Assembly: GCF_029338255.1 (NCBI RefSeq)
Contig: NZ_CP119787.1
Span: forward strand, 2,929,631-2,993,630
Direction of reading: 5' to 3'
Length of the DNA: 64,000 nucleotides
From: Haloarcula halobia
Lineage (GTDB): Archaea > Halobacteriota > Halobacteria > Halobacteriales > Haloarculaceae
This document shows, one piece after another, positions 51,522-60,275 of this stretch. The notes beneath the pieces were generated by a model. That model was not told where the DNA came from. It did not search any database and saw nothing but the letters and a program-made list of their open reading frames with translations. Numbering within the stretch: the first letter of the stretch is position 1; each line of letters begins with the position of its first letter. The position numbers and the translations under genes are program-made.

Positions 51522-52373
51522 ATGAGCGTCGGTATCGTCGCACAGCGCGACAACGACAGGGCGGTGTCGCTGGCCGCGACGCTGGTAACGCGCCTCGAGG
51601 AAGCGTCCGCGTCCGTCGTCGTCGACGAGACGACCGGGGCGGCCCTCCACGACCACGAGGTGTGGACCGGGTCGGGCGCGTCGACCGCCCCCGTCGAAGC
51701 GATGGACGCGTGTGATCTGGTGGTCAGCATCGGCGGCGACGGCACCTTCCTCTTTGCGGCCCGCGGCGCCGGGTCGACGCCCATCATGGGCGTGAACCTC
51801 GGGGAGGTCGGGTTCCTGAACGCCATCGCCCCGGAGGAGGCCGTCGAGACGGTCGTCGCGGAGGTCGAACACATCCAGAAAACCGGAAGCGCGCGGACCA
51901 GGGCCGTGCCGCGCCTGCGCGCCCGCGGCCCGGACTGGAACCTGTCACCCGCCCTCAACGAGGTGGTGGTCCAGGCCGGCCACCGCGGCAGCGGCGGCGG
52001 CGCGACGTTCGAGATTACCGTCGACGGGTCCCAGTACAACCGCGGTCACGCCGACGGCGTGCTGGTCGCGACGCCGACGGGATCGACCGCCTACAACCTC
52101 AGCGAGGGCGGCCCGCTCGTCCACCCGGACGTCGCCGGCCTCGTCGTGACGGAGATGGCCGGCGAGGAGCCGATGCCGCCCCTGGTCGTCGGCACGGACA
52201 GCGACGTGACCGTCACCGTGGACGACGCACCGCGTGCCGTAGTGGTGAGCGACGGCCGTATCAGAGAAGAGATAACGCCGCCGGAACGCGTGACACTCTC
52301 GCGCGGGAGCGAACCGGTCCGGCTGGCCGGCCCACCGCTCGATTTCTTCACCGCACTGAACAAGCTGGGTTAG
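51522..52373 (+). CDS. nadK: NAD kinase
   Basis: A 283-residue protein with the catalytic VSIGGDGTFLFAARG near residue 70 (GGDGT) and NLGEVGFLN near 97, then ADGVLVATPTGSTAYNLSEGG, the NAD-binding GGP-type loop. It phosphorylates NAD+ to NADP+. The start at 51522 is decided by the strong TATA box 24-31 bases upstream, since earlier ATGs would leave no promoter space. Convergent with a small membrane protein gene, the stops overlapping. Confidence 0.92.
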   Translation: MSVGIVAQRDNDRAVSLAATLVTRLEEASASVVVDETTGAALHDHEVWTGSGASTAPVEAMDACDLVVSIGGDGTFLFAARGAGSTPIMGVNLGEVGFLNAIAPEEAVETVVAEVEHIQKTGSARTRAVPRLRARGPDWNLSPALNEVVVQAGHRGSGGGATFEITVDGSQYNRGHADGVLVATPTGSTAYNLSEGGPLVHPDVAGLVVTEMAGEEPMPPLVVGTDSDVTVTVDDAPRAVVVSDGRIREEITPPERVTLSRGSEPVRLAGPPLDFFTALNKLG

Positions 52374-52657
52374 CGTCGGCCGACGGCGAAAAGCACCGGG
52401 GCGATGACCAGCAACACGATACCGAACAGCTTGTACTGGAACGAGGACGCGAGGACGCTCCCGGCGTTCGGTTCCATCGCCGCCGCTGGCGTCAACAACA
52501 GAATGACCCCGATGGCGATGGTGTGGAGCCCGAGCATCCGGAGCGAGCGCGTCGGCAGGATGCCGATGGCGCCGAGCACGAACCCGAACAGGAGGATATC
52601 ACCGATGGTGTATTGCAGCAAAAAGCTGTCGATGACCTGGAGCGGTAGCGCGAGCAT
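52370..52657 (-). CDS. Small three-helix membrane protein
   Basis: A 95-residue protein with hydrophobic segments at about residues 16-36, 41-58 and 72-91. It ends AVGRR. Hypothetical; ATG at 52657. Convergent with NAD kinase, sharing the stop codon region. Confidence 0.7.
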   Translation of the reverse strand: MLALPLQVIDSFLLQYTIGDILLFGFVLGAIGILPTRSLRMLGLHTIAIGVILLLTPAAAMEPNAGSVLASSFQYKLFGIVLLVIAPVLFAVGRR

Positions 52658-52767
52658 TCGTAGGTCAGAATTCACCCTGACGCAATCTTTAAAGTTCCGT
52701 TACGCTCCGGACGTGGCCGGTCCAGACCCCGCCAGCGTGTCTACTCCGGAGCCCTGGCGCCGAAATA

Positions 52768-52774
52768 TTATATA
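52768..52774 (+). promoter_or_regulatory. TATA box of the HalX response regulator gene
   Basis: TTATATA, 24-30 bases before the GTG at 52798, which decides this start over the upstream in-frame GTG at 52780. Confidence 0.55.
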
Positions 52775-52797
52775 CGTCGGTGACAGTAGACGCAACC

Positions 52798-53373
52798 GTG
52801 TCAGAGTCAGCAAGTGACGCGACGGTACTCGTCGCCGACGACGAGAAGGACGTCGCCGACGTCTACGCACTGCGCCTCCGCAACGAGTACCAGACGGAGA
52901 CGGCCTACGGTGGGGCCGAAGCCCTAGAGAAGGTCGGCGAGGACGTCGACGTCATTCTGCTGGACCGGCGGATGCCCGACGTCTCGGGCGACGAGGTACT
53001 CGCCGAGATTCGCGAGCGGAACCTCGACACGCGCGTCATCATGATTACGGCCGTCGACCCGGACTTCGATATCCTCGATATGCCGTTCGACGACTACCTC
53101 TGCAAGCCCATCGACAAGGACGACCTGGTGGCCGCCATCGACCAGCAGCTGGCCGCCCGCCGATACGACGACCGGATGGCCGAGTACCTCGAGGTCACCT
53201 CGAAACTCACCCTCCTGGAAGCCGAGAAGACGGCCCAGTCGCTGGACGAGAACGAGGACATCGGGTCGCTGAAGGCGCGCGCCGAGGCGCTGAAAACCGA
53301 GATGGACGAGGCGCTATCGGAGTTTCGCGACGTCGACGCCGCGTTCAAGGAGATCGACCGCCACCCGAACTGA
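52798..53373 (+). CDS. Receiver-domain response regulator with HalX domain
   Basis: A 191-residue protein. The N-terminal receiver domain has the acidic pocket VADDEK (residues 12-17), phosphorylation Asp56 in ILLDRRMPDVSG, and Lys103 in YLCKPIDKDD. The C-terminal 75 residues form the haloarchaeal HalX domain (AEYLEVTSKLTLLEAEKTA), a helical domain of unknown output seen only in such regulators. A partner histidine kinase is not in the window. Starts at GTG 52798 with its promoter immediately upstream. Confidence 0.88.
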   Translation: MSESASDATVLVADDEKDVADVYALRLRNEYQTETAYGGAEALEKVGEDVDVILLDRRMPDVSGDEVLAEIRERNLDTRVIMITAVDPDFDILDMPFDDYLCKPIDKDDLVAAIDQQLAARRYDDRMAEYLEVTSKLTLLEAEKTAQSLDENEDIGSLKARAEALKTEMDEALSEFRDVDAAFKEIDRHPN

Positions 53374-53391
53374 CACGCGGGGGCACCCGAC

Positions 53392-54201
53392 CTAGATGCC
53401 GGTCACGCCGTCGAGTGTGAGTTTCACCCCGATGAGCGACAGCAGCGCCAGCGCACCCAGGCCGACGTAGCGCTCCTCGAGTCGTCGACGGAGGTGCTGG
53501 CCGAGTGTGACGCCAACCAGCCCGGGGACGGCCCCGACGCCAGAGAGCGCGACGAGCGCGACAGCGCCGGTGTCGCCGGCGGTAAACAGGCCAAGCGACC
53601 ACGCGAGGCCGAGCCGGAGCGCCGAGATGCCGACGAGTATCATCGCCAGGACGCCGACGAACGTCGAACGGTCGAGGTTCAGACTGTCGAGGTAGGCGAC
53701 GACCTGGACGGCGACGTTGCTCGCCCCGAAGACGACCCCCGAGGCCAGGCCGACGCCCACTTTCGCCGTCGTCCCGGGGCGCAGACAGCGGTCGCGGACC
53801 CACCGCTCGCCGGGGAGGCGCACGCGGTCCTGGGTCACCGCGACGTAGCCCAACGTGAACACGCCGAGAAACAGCGCGAGCACCGGACGCGGAATGTGCC
53901 CCAGCAGCGCCATCCCGACCACCGTCCCGGCACCGGCCGCGACCACGTAGGGCCAGAACCGCACCAGACAGGTCCGCAGGTCAGTGCGGTCGAGTTCACC
54001 GAGCAGACGGACGTTCGCGACCAGCGTCGGGAGGATCATCACGACGACCGCCACCGCCGGCGAGACGAGCGCGGCGAGGACGGCCGTGCTCACGATGGCG
54101 TATCCGAAGCCGGCGGTCCCTTTGACCAGTCCGCCCACGAAGACGACGGCGAAGATGGTACCGACCAGCGCCGGCGGAACCCCACCGAACAGCGCCGTCA
54201 T
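53392..54201 (-). CDS. TauE/SafE family membrane permease
   Basis: A 269-residue membrane protein with about eight helices. The two conserved halves show GLVKGTAGFGYAIVSTAVLA near residue 24 and GVGLASGVVFGASNVAVQVV near 149, the G-x-x-x-G-x-G repeats of TauE/SafE, which export organic sulfur anions or sulfite. ATG at 54201. Substrate inferred only from the family. Confidence 0.82.
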   Translation of the reverse strand: MTALFGGVPPALVGTIFAVVFVGGLVKGTAGFGYAIVSTAVLAALVSPAVAVVVMILPTLVANVRLLGELDRTDLRTCLVRFWPYVVAAGAGTVVGMALLGHIPRPVLALFLGVFTLGYVAVTQDRVRLPGERWVRDRCLRPGTTAKVGVGLASGVVFGASNVAVQVVAYLDSLNLDRSTFVGVLAMILVGISALRLGLAWSLGLFTAGDTGAVALVALSGVGAVPGLVGVTLGQHLRRRLEERYVGLGALALLSLIGVKLTLDGVTGI

Positions 54202-54621
54202 CGTCCCGACCCCGCGAAACTGTGCCACCTCGCCTCCACCTGCCGATCGTCTCCGGCCATGTGAGCCGCTTCAGCTCCCTCGCGCATAAAGTTACGTGTG
54301 GTAAGTAGATTACGTATAGTATCCCTACCGCCGCTGGCGGCGGGCCACCGACCTCGGATTCCCGGACCGACGGCCCTGGTTGCCCGGTCCCGGCCCACGT
54401 GTCGACGCCTCGCGCCAGCGGCGCCGCCCGCGAGTTGCGAGACAGACAGAGAACGTCGGATAAAACGTAAAACGCCCGCTCGAAACGTTTTAGCGTCCCG
54501 TGAAAGGAGGGGAATGAACCGCCTGCACCGTCGAAAAACGTCCCGAAGGATGCGAATTGTCCGTAACGGTCTGGGGTTTATATCGGGGTACGTGGCATAG
54601 CAGTGTTCGAGGAGGATACAT
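54202..54621. other. 420-bp intergenic stretch without a convincing gene
   Basis: Open frames here have poor codon composition. Noted features: AT-rich GTAAGTAGATTACGTATAGTAT (54301-54321), a possible promoter, the GC hairpin CCGCCGCTGGCGGCGG, and a Shine-Dalgarno-like GGAGGA nine bases before the ATG at 54622. Confidence 0.4.
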
Positions 54622-54879
54622 ATGTCTAGTGTCACGCCCTTCGAATCACCCGCCGAATCGGTCCCCAACGAGAACGCCCCTGTCCGCTCGCTCGTCCAGT
54701 CGCTCGCGCTCCGCCCCCTGCGGTTCGTCGGCTTCTGGGTCGGTGTGCTGGCCCCTCTCGCGTATCCACTGCTGCTCTTTGGCGGTCTCGACGCGCAGTC
54801 GCTTTTCGTCCTCCTCGGCGTCGTCGTCCTCAACGTGGCCGGCCTGCTCCTCGGCCGTGGCTACGGCGGCCAGCCCTGA
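54622..54879 (+). CDS. Small two-helix membrane protein
   Basis: An 85-residue protein with a soluble N-terminus (SSVTPFESPAESVPNENAPV) and two hydrophobic helices at about 33-52 and 58-77. Strong Shine-Dalgarno-like AGGAGGA precedes the ATG, unusual in this mostly leaderless genome and supporting the start. Function unknown. Confidence 0.72.
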   Translation: MSSVTPFESPAESVPNENAPVRSLVQSLALRPLRFVGFWVGVLAPLAYPLLLFGGLDAQSLFVLLGVVVLNVAGLLLGRGYGGQP

Positions 54880-54895
54880 CTCAGATACCGACGGA

Positions 54896-55522
54896 CTACT
54901 CCGCCCGGTCGGCGAGAATCTCGCGTTCGACGTACCGGTCTATCGAACCCTGGAGCGACGGGAGGGGGTCGTCGGTCCGTGTCGCGTTCTTGAAGATGCT
55001 CCCTTCGGCTATCGTCAGCAGGAACCTGGCGGTCTGGTCCGGGTCGACGTCGGCGAAGACGCCGGCCTCGATACCGTCCGCCAGCAGGTCGGCCAGCTGG
55101 GCGGCAAAGCCCTCGTCCATCTCGGTGAACTTCGCCCGGAACTCGGGGTTTTGAATGGCCTGAGCGCGCAGTTCGAGGTACGTCGAGAGCACCTCGTCGT
55201 CCTCGGGGCGGCCGGCGATGGCCGGGTGGTCGCCGGTGATGAGGGCGAGATACGTCCGCAGGTCCTCGGCCGGGTCGCCGGTCGATTCCAGCTGGAAGAC
55301 GCGGTCGAACTCGGCGAGCATGAACTCCACGAACGAGAGCAGGAGGTCCTCCTTGTCCTCGAAGTGGTGGTAGAACGTCGACTTGCTGAGGTCGGCCTGG
55401 TCGGCGATGCGCTGGATGGACAGGCCCGCGTAGCCGTGCTCCTGGAGGGCACAGAACGTCGCTCGCATGATCGCCTCGTGAGAATCGGCCGGTTCGCCAG
55501 CGAACGGTAACCCTTCACTCAT
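54896..55522 (-). CDS. TetR/AcrR-family transcriptional regulator
   Basis: A 208-residue protein. The N-terminal helix-turn-helix is GYAGLSIQRIADQADLSKST followed by FYHHFEDKEDLLLSFVEF, the TetR signature. The C-terminal ligand-binding domain has no named ligand motif. ATG at 55522 with a TATA box at 55551-55558 and a candidate operator between them, so it probably represses itself. It is divergent from the surface protein/RND exporter operon and the same operator sequence occurs in that promoter. Confidence 0.88.
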   Translation of the reverse strand: MSEGLPFAGEPADSHEAIMRATFCALQEHGYAGLSIQRIADQADLSKSTFYHHFEDKEDLLLSFVEFMLAEFDRVFQLESTGDPAEDLRTYLALITGDHPAIAGRPEDDEVLSTYLELRAQAIQNPEFRAKFTEMDEGFAAQLADLLADGIEAGVFADVDPDQTARFLLTIAEGSIFKNATRTDDPLPSLQGSIDRYVEREILADRAE

Positions 55523-55526
55523 CCCG

Positions 55527-55542
55527 ACCGAATATTCGTTCG
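55527..55542. promoter_or_regulatory. Candidate TetR operator, copy 1
   Basis: ACCGAATATTCGTTCG, between the TATA box and the start of the tetR-like gene. Copy 2 at 55608-55623 differs only in the two central bases (TA versus CG). Confidence 0.55.
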
Positions 55543-55550
55543 GCCACCGA

Positions 55551-55558
55551 TATATATC
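55551..55558 (-). promoter_or_regulatory. TATA box of the tetR-like gene
   Basis: GATATATA on the minus strand, 29-36 bases above the ATG at 55522. Confidence 0.5.
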
Positions 55559-55607
55559 TTTTCGGTCGGACCCCGTGGTCGGGTCGAACCACAACGTTGA
55601 TACTTGA

Positions 55608-55623
55608 ACCGAACGTTCGTTCG
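55608..55623. promoter_or_regulatory. Candidate TetR operator, copy 2
   Basis: ACCGAACGTTCGTTCG upstream of the surface protein/exporter operon. It contains the palindrome CGAACGTTCG and is followed by a further GTTGAACGGTTGTTCGA that resembles half sites. Confidence 0.55.
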
Positions 55624-55748
55624 ATAGAAATGGTTGAACGGTTGTTCGAGCCTCGCAACCGACGAGGAGTGTCGGAGTGGTCGCCCTGGACCGCCCCGTG
55701 TGGGAGTGCCGTACCGCCGGAAGTCACACCGACGGACGGGGTGGGTGT

Positions 55749-57674
55749 ATGAAGACCAGGTCGCTCGTACTCACGGTGGGCATGGCCGCCCTGGTCGTCC
55801 TCTCCGGGACGGCGCTGGCGGCCGTCACCGGGAGTCCCGACATCGAGGCGACGCTGGTCGACAACACCGTCGCGCCCGGCGAGGAGACGACGCTCGACGT
55901 CGTCCTCGTCAACAGCGGGACCGTCGAATCCGGGTCGACGAACGACAACCTCAACAACGAGGTGACGACCGCACGCGGGTTGACGGTCAACATGAACACC
56001 GGCGGCGCGCCCATCACGGTCCAGACGAACAAGCAGGCCGTGGGCACGTTCCCCGAAGGCACGACGGAGTTGCCCTTCGACATCTCGGTCGACGAGGACG
56101 CCAAGCCGGGCACCTACGAGGTGCCGGTCCGCATCGAGTACGAACACACCGACTACATCTCCGAGACGGACGGCACGCGCGATGAGACCACCGTCGAGCG
56201 GACCATCGACGTCACCCTGAAGGTCTCCGAGCAAGCGACGTTCGACGTCGTGGACGTCGAGTCCAACGCCCGCGCCGACTCGACCGGTGCGGTCGCCGTG
56301 ACCGTCGAGAACACCGGAAAAGAGGCCGCGCGTGACGCGTCGGTGACGCTGACCTCACGCAGTCAGGACATCACCGTCGGCGGTGCCGAGGCCGGGTCCC
56401 GCTTCGTCGAGTCCTGGGACACCGGGGAGCAGCGCACCTTCCGCTACCGCGTCGACGCGGCCCCCGCCGCCGAACCGGACGCCTACGAGTTCGGCCTCTC
56501 CGTCGAGTTCGACGACGCGGAGGGGGTCCGAAAGACCTCGCCCGGTTCGTCCGTCGGCATCGCCGTCGCCCGGGCCCAGGAGTTTACCGTCACGGACATC
56601 GAGAGCGACGCGCCCATCGGGTCCAGTGGCACCTACGCGGTGACGTTCCGCAACGAGGGGCCGGTCGAGGCCAACCTCGCCACCGTGAACATCGTCTCCG
56701 AGAGCAGTGACGTCACGTTCGGCCGGGCGTCCTCGGCCAACCAGTTCATCGGGACCTGGGAACCCGGCGAGGAACGGACGGTCCGTGTCGAGGCCAACGT
56801 CAGCAGCGACGCCAGGGAGACGGTCTACGCCCTCTCGGCGACCATCGGCTACCAGGACTCCGAGGGCGACTCGGCCGCCAGCGACCCGATACCGCTGGGC
56901 CTGCAGCCCGAGCCCGAACAGGCGTTCGAGTTCGGCGACGTCGACGCCTCCCTCCGGGCCGGCACCGACGGCCGCGTCCGGGGGACGCTGACCAACGTCG
57001 GCGACCGGCCGGTCCGGAACGTCGTCCTCCACTGGGAGAGCGACCACAGCAACCTCTCGCCACAGGAGACCCAGTACGCCGTCGGTGACCTCGCGCCCGG
57101 CGAGTCCGTGCCCGTCGAGTTCGGCGTCGACGTCTCGGACAGCGCGGACGCCGGGCCGCGACAGTTCGACTTCAGCGCGACCTACCGCGCCCCCGACGGC
57201 GAACGAGAGCGCGGCGACACCATCGAGGTCCGCGCGTCCGTCGACCCCGGCACCGACGAATTCGCCGTCGACACCGGCAACACGAGCGTCCAGGCCGGGC
57301 AGTCGACGACAATCGAACTGACCGTCACCAACGACCGGGACGAACGGCTGACCGACATCTCGGCGAAGCTGTTCGCCGACTCGCCCATCTCGGTGTCCGA
57401 CGACGAGGCGTTCATCGCGTCGCTCGACCCCGGCGAGTCCACGACCATCCGGTTCGGCATCAGCGCCAGCGGCAGCGCGATGGCCAAGTCCTACCCCGTC
57501 TCGCTGGACTTCCAGTACGAGGAACCGGACGGTGATACCCCCATCTCCGACACCTACCGCGTGCCCATCGAGGTGACCGAACGCGGCGGTGGCGGCGGCC
57601 TCCCGCTCGGGACCATCGCAGTCGTCGGACTGGTCGCAGTGGTGGCCATCGGCGGCTACGTCAGGTTCAGATAG
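55749..57674 (+). CDS. Secreted CARDB/COG1361-type surface protein
   Basis: A 641-residue exported protein. A Sec-type signal (SLVLTVGMAALVVLSGTALA) is followed by several repeated beta-sandwich domains, each with an acidic start and NxG-type turns, for example VAVTVENTGKEAARDA and VEVTERGGGGG. A C-terminal helix, IAVVGLVAVVAIGGYVRFR, anchors it. This is the COG1361 type found beside RND transporters in haloarchaea. ATG at 55749. The transporter gene begins on the next base after its stop. Role as an extracytoplasmic partner is inferred. Confidence 0.82.
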   Translation: MKTRSLVLTVGMAALVVLSGTALAAVTGSPDIEATLVDNTVAPGEETTLDVVLVNSGTVESGSTNDNLNNEVTTARGLTVNMNTGGAPITVQTNKQAVGTFPEGTTELPFDISVDEDAKPGTYEVPVRIEYEHTDYISETDGTRDETTVERTIDVTLKVSEQATFDVVDVESNARADSTGAVAVTVENTGKEAARDASVTLTSRSQDITVGGAEAGSRFVESWDTGEQRTFRYRVDAAPAAEPDAYEFGLSVEFDDAEGVRKTSPGSSVGIAVARAQEFTVTDIESDAPIGSSGTYAVTFRNEGPVEANLATVNIVSESSDVTFGRASSANQFIGTWEPGEERTVRVEANVSSDARETVYALSATIGYQDSEGDSAASDPIPLGLQPEPEQAFEFGDVDASLRAGTDGRVRGTLTNVGDRPVRNVVLHWESDHSNLSPQETQYAVGDLAPGESVPVEFGVDVSDSADAGPRQFDFSATYRAPDGERERGDTIEVRASVDPGTDEFAVDTGNTSVQAGQSTTIELTVTNDRDERLTDISAKLFADSPISVSDDEAFIASLDPGESTTIRFGISASGSAMAKSYPVSLDFQYEEPDGDTPISDTYRVPIEVTERGGGGGLPLGTIAVVGLVAVVAIGGYVRFR

Positions 57675-60197
57675 ATGGACTACCAGCGGTACATCGACTG
57701 GGCGGACGACCGCATCGTCCACGACTCCCGGAAGGTCATCCTGGCGTTCCTGGTCGTCACGGTGCTGTTCGGTGCGGGCCTCGGGAGCGTCTCGACGGAA
57801 GCCGGGACGTCGCAGTTCACGACCGGTCTCCCGGCCGAGGAGGCCCTCGAGCGGGTCAACACGGAGTTCTCGCCGGCCTTCTCGCCGGATACGGGCGCCA
57901 CCCAGCTCATCCAGGAGGGGAACAACGTTCTCTCGAAGGACGCCATCCTGCGGATGCTGGAGGCCCAATACCGACTGGAGCAACACCAGGACCTCCGGGT
58001 GACCACCACGTCGAGCGCGGCAGGCATCGTCGCCCAGCAGCTCGACCCGTCGGCGAGGACCACCGAGGCACAGATTCGCGCCGTCGAGTCCGCGACGGAG
58101 CGCGAGATAGACGTCGCGGTCCGCGAGGCCGCCGCCACGAACCCGCGGTTCGGGTCGCTCGTGAGCAACGACTTCAACCGCGGGTCGGCGTCGGCGTCCG
58201 CGACCATCGGCCTGGTGACCCACGAGATCCCCGCCGGCATCTCCTCCGGGTCCGGCCAGGGCGGCTCGAGTCCGCTGACCAGCATCCAGCGCCAGGCCGA
58301 GTTCACCGTCTCCTCCGTCGACCAGGGGACCATCCGGGTGTTCGGCTCGGGCATCATCGCCCAGGAGTTCTCGAACGTCGTCGGCGACTCGCTCATCCTG
58401 ACGGTGCCCGCGGCGGTGCTTTTCATCCTCATCTTCCTCTCGCTTGCCTATCGTGACCTCGCGGACATGGCGCTGGGCCTGCTCGCGCTCTTCATGGCCA
58501 TCGTGTGGACGTTCGGGTTCATGGGCCTGGCCGGCATCGCCTTCTCGCAGATGCTCATCGCCGTCCCGCCCCTGTTGCTCGCGGTGGGCATCGACTTCGG
58601 CATCCACGCGGTCAACCGCTACCGCGAGGAACGCGAGGAGGGGACCGACATCGCGGAGTCGATGCGCACCACGACCGACCAGCTGCTGGTCGCCTTCTTC
58701 ATCGTCACCGGGACGACGGTCATCGGCTTCCTCGCGAACGTCACGAGCGACCTGCCGCCCATCCAGGACTTCGGCTACGTCGCCGCCGTCGGTATCATCT
58801 TCACCTTCCTCATCTTCGGCGTGTTCCTCCCGGCCGCGAAGGTCGAGCTGGACCGCCTGCGCCAGCGGTACCCGATTCCGACCTTCAGCCAGTCGGCACT
58901 GGGCTCCGACGAGTCGTCGGCGCTCGGTGGCGTCCTCCGGGGCGGCGTGGTCATCGCCGAGCGGGCCCCCGTCGTCTTCCTGCTCGTGATTCTGGTCGTC
59001 TCGGCCGGTGCGGGCGTCTACGCGACCGGCGTCTCGACGTCGTTCTCGCAGGAGGACTTCCTTCCGCCGGAGGAGAACCCCGAGTTCATCGAGTCGCTTC
59101 CCGAGCCGTTCCGCCCGAACGAGTACAGCGTCACGGAGAATCTGAACTTCCTCGAAGAGAAGTTCGCGACGACCCAGAGCAGTCAGGCCACCGTCTACGT
59201 CCAGGGGCCGATGAAGAAAGACTACGCCCTGGAACAGATGTATCGCGCGGGCGACGACCCGCCCGACTCGTTCGTCCGCGAGGACGGGCGCGCGTCCTCG
59301 ACGTCTATCGTCACGGTCATCCAGGACCATGCCGAGCGCGACCCCGAGTTCCGCGCCCTCGTCGAGGCCAACGACCGCAACGACAACGGCGTCCCCGACG
59401 ACAACCTCGGAGAGATATACGGGGCCCTGCTGGATTCGCCGGCCCGGGACCGGGCGCTCAACTACATCACCGAGGACTTCCGGAGCGCACGGGTCGTCTA
59501 CACCGTCGAGTCCGACGCGACGGACGCCGAGGTGACCGAAGACACCCGCGAGGTGGCCGAGGACTTCCGCTACGAGGCGACCGCGACCGGCTCCATCGTC
59601 GTCTTCCAGGCCGTCTCCGACGTCATCTTCGAGTCGGCCATCCAGTCGCTGGCCATCGCGCTGGCCGGCGCCTCGCTGTTCCTGGTGTTCATCTACTGGG
59701 TGCTCGAGGACCAGCCCTCGCTGGGTATCGCCAACGTCGTGCCCGTCATCGTCACCGTCGCGCTGCTGGCGGGGACGATGCGCCTGCTCGAGATACCGTT
59801 CAACGCGCTGACGGCGACGATGCTCGCCATCACCATCGGGCTGGGGGTCGACTACTCCGTCCACGTCACCCACCGGTTCGCCGACGAGATGCACGACAAC
59901 GACCTGGTGACGGCGCTCGACCGGACCGTCCGGGGGACCGGCGGCGCGCTGCTGGGCAGCATGCTCACCACCGTCTTCGGCATCGGCGTGCTCGCGCTGG
60001 CGGTGTTCCCCGCCATCGGCCAGTTCGGCATCCTCACCGCGATGTCGGTGGCCTACGCGTTCCTCACGTCGCTGCTGGTGCTCCCGTCGGTGCTGGTGGT
60101 CCGCGACCGACTCCTCCGCCGCCGCGGACTGGTCGGGTCGCTGTTCGACGTCGGCCGCCCGCAGGGGCCACGGCCCACTGAGAGCAACGACGATTGA
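57675..60197 (+). CDS. RND-superfamily (MMPL-type) exporter
   Basis: An 840-residue membrane protein of two similar halves, each with one helix, a large extracellular loop and five further helices. Helix motifs GIDFGIHAVNRYREER and GLGVDYSVHVTHRFADE are the two GxDYxxH transport segments of MMPL/HpnN-type RND proteins. Members export lipids or drugs. It starts directly after the surface protein gene and is probably translated with it; the TetR regulator is the likely controller. Substrate unknown. Confidence 0.88.
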   Translation: MDYQRYIDWADDRIVHDSRKVILAFLVVTVLFGAGLGSVSTEAGTSQFTTGLPAEEALERVNTEFSPAFSPDTGATQLIQEGNNVLSKDAILRMLEAQYRLEQHQDLRVTTTSSAAGIVAQQLDPSARTTEAQIRAVESATEREIDVAVREAAATNPRFGSLVSNDFNRGSASASATIGLVTHEIPAGISSGSGQGGSSPLTSIQRQAEFTVSSVDQGTIRVFGSGIIAQEFSNVVGDSLILTVPAAVLFILIFLSLAYRDLADMALGLLALFMAIVWTFGFMGLAGIAFSQMLIAVPPLLLAVGIDFGIHAVNRYREEREEGTDIAESMRTTTDQLLVAFFIVTGTTVIGFLANVTSDLPPIQDFGYVAAVGIIFTFLIFGVFLPAAKVELDRLRQRYPIPTFSQSALGSDESSALGGVLRGGVVIAERAPVVFLLVILVVSAGAGVYATGVSTSFSQEDFLPPEENPEFIESLPEPFRPNEYSVTENLNFLEEKFATTQSSQATVYVQGPMKKDYALEQMYRAGDDPPDSFVREDGRASSTSIVTVIQDHAERDPEFRALVEANDRNDNGVPDDNLGEIYGALLDSPARDRALNYITEDFRSARVVYTVESDATDAEVTEDTREVAEDFRYEATATGSIVVFQAVSDVIFESAIQSLAIALAGASLFLVFIYWVLEDQPSLGIANVVPVIVTVALLAGTMRLLEIPFNALTATMLAITIGLGVDYSVHVTHRFADEMHDNDLVTALDRTVRGTGGALLGSMLTTVFGIGVLALAVFPAIGQFGILTAMSVAYAFLTSLLVLPSVLVVRDRLLRRRGLVGSLFDVGRPQGPRPTESNDD

Positions 60198-60245
60198 GAC
60201 GACCGCACGCCGCTCGTGTCACGCGGGCACACGCGCACTGAAGGC

Positions 60246-60251
60246 TTTATC
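60246..60251 (+). promoter_or_regulatory. TATA box of the dihydrolipoyl-dehydrogenase-like gene
   Basis: TTTATC in aaggctttatccc, 25-30 bases before the ATG at 60276. Confidence 0.55.
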
Positions 60252-60275
60252 CCGGCGCACCACTTTGGCCCGGAT

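Noticed and set aside
56355-59894. Minus-strand open frame of 1179 codons opposite the surface protein and RND exporter genes
   Set aside because: High GC causes long antisense frames; the plus strand has clear family motifs over the whole length.
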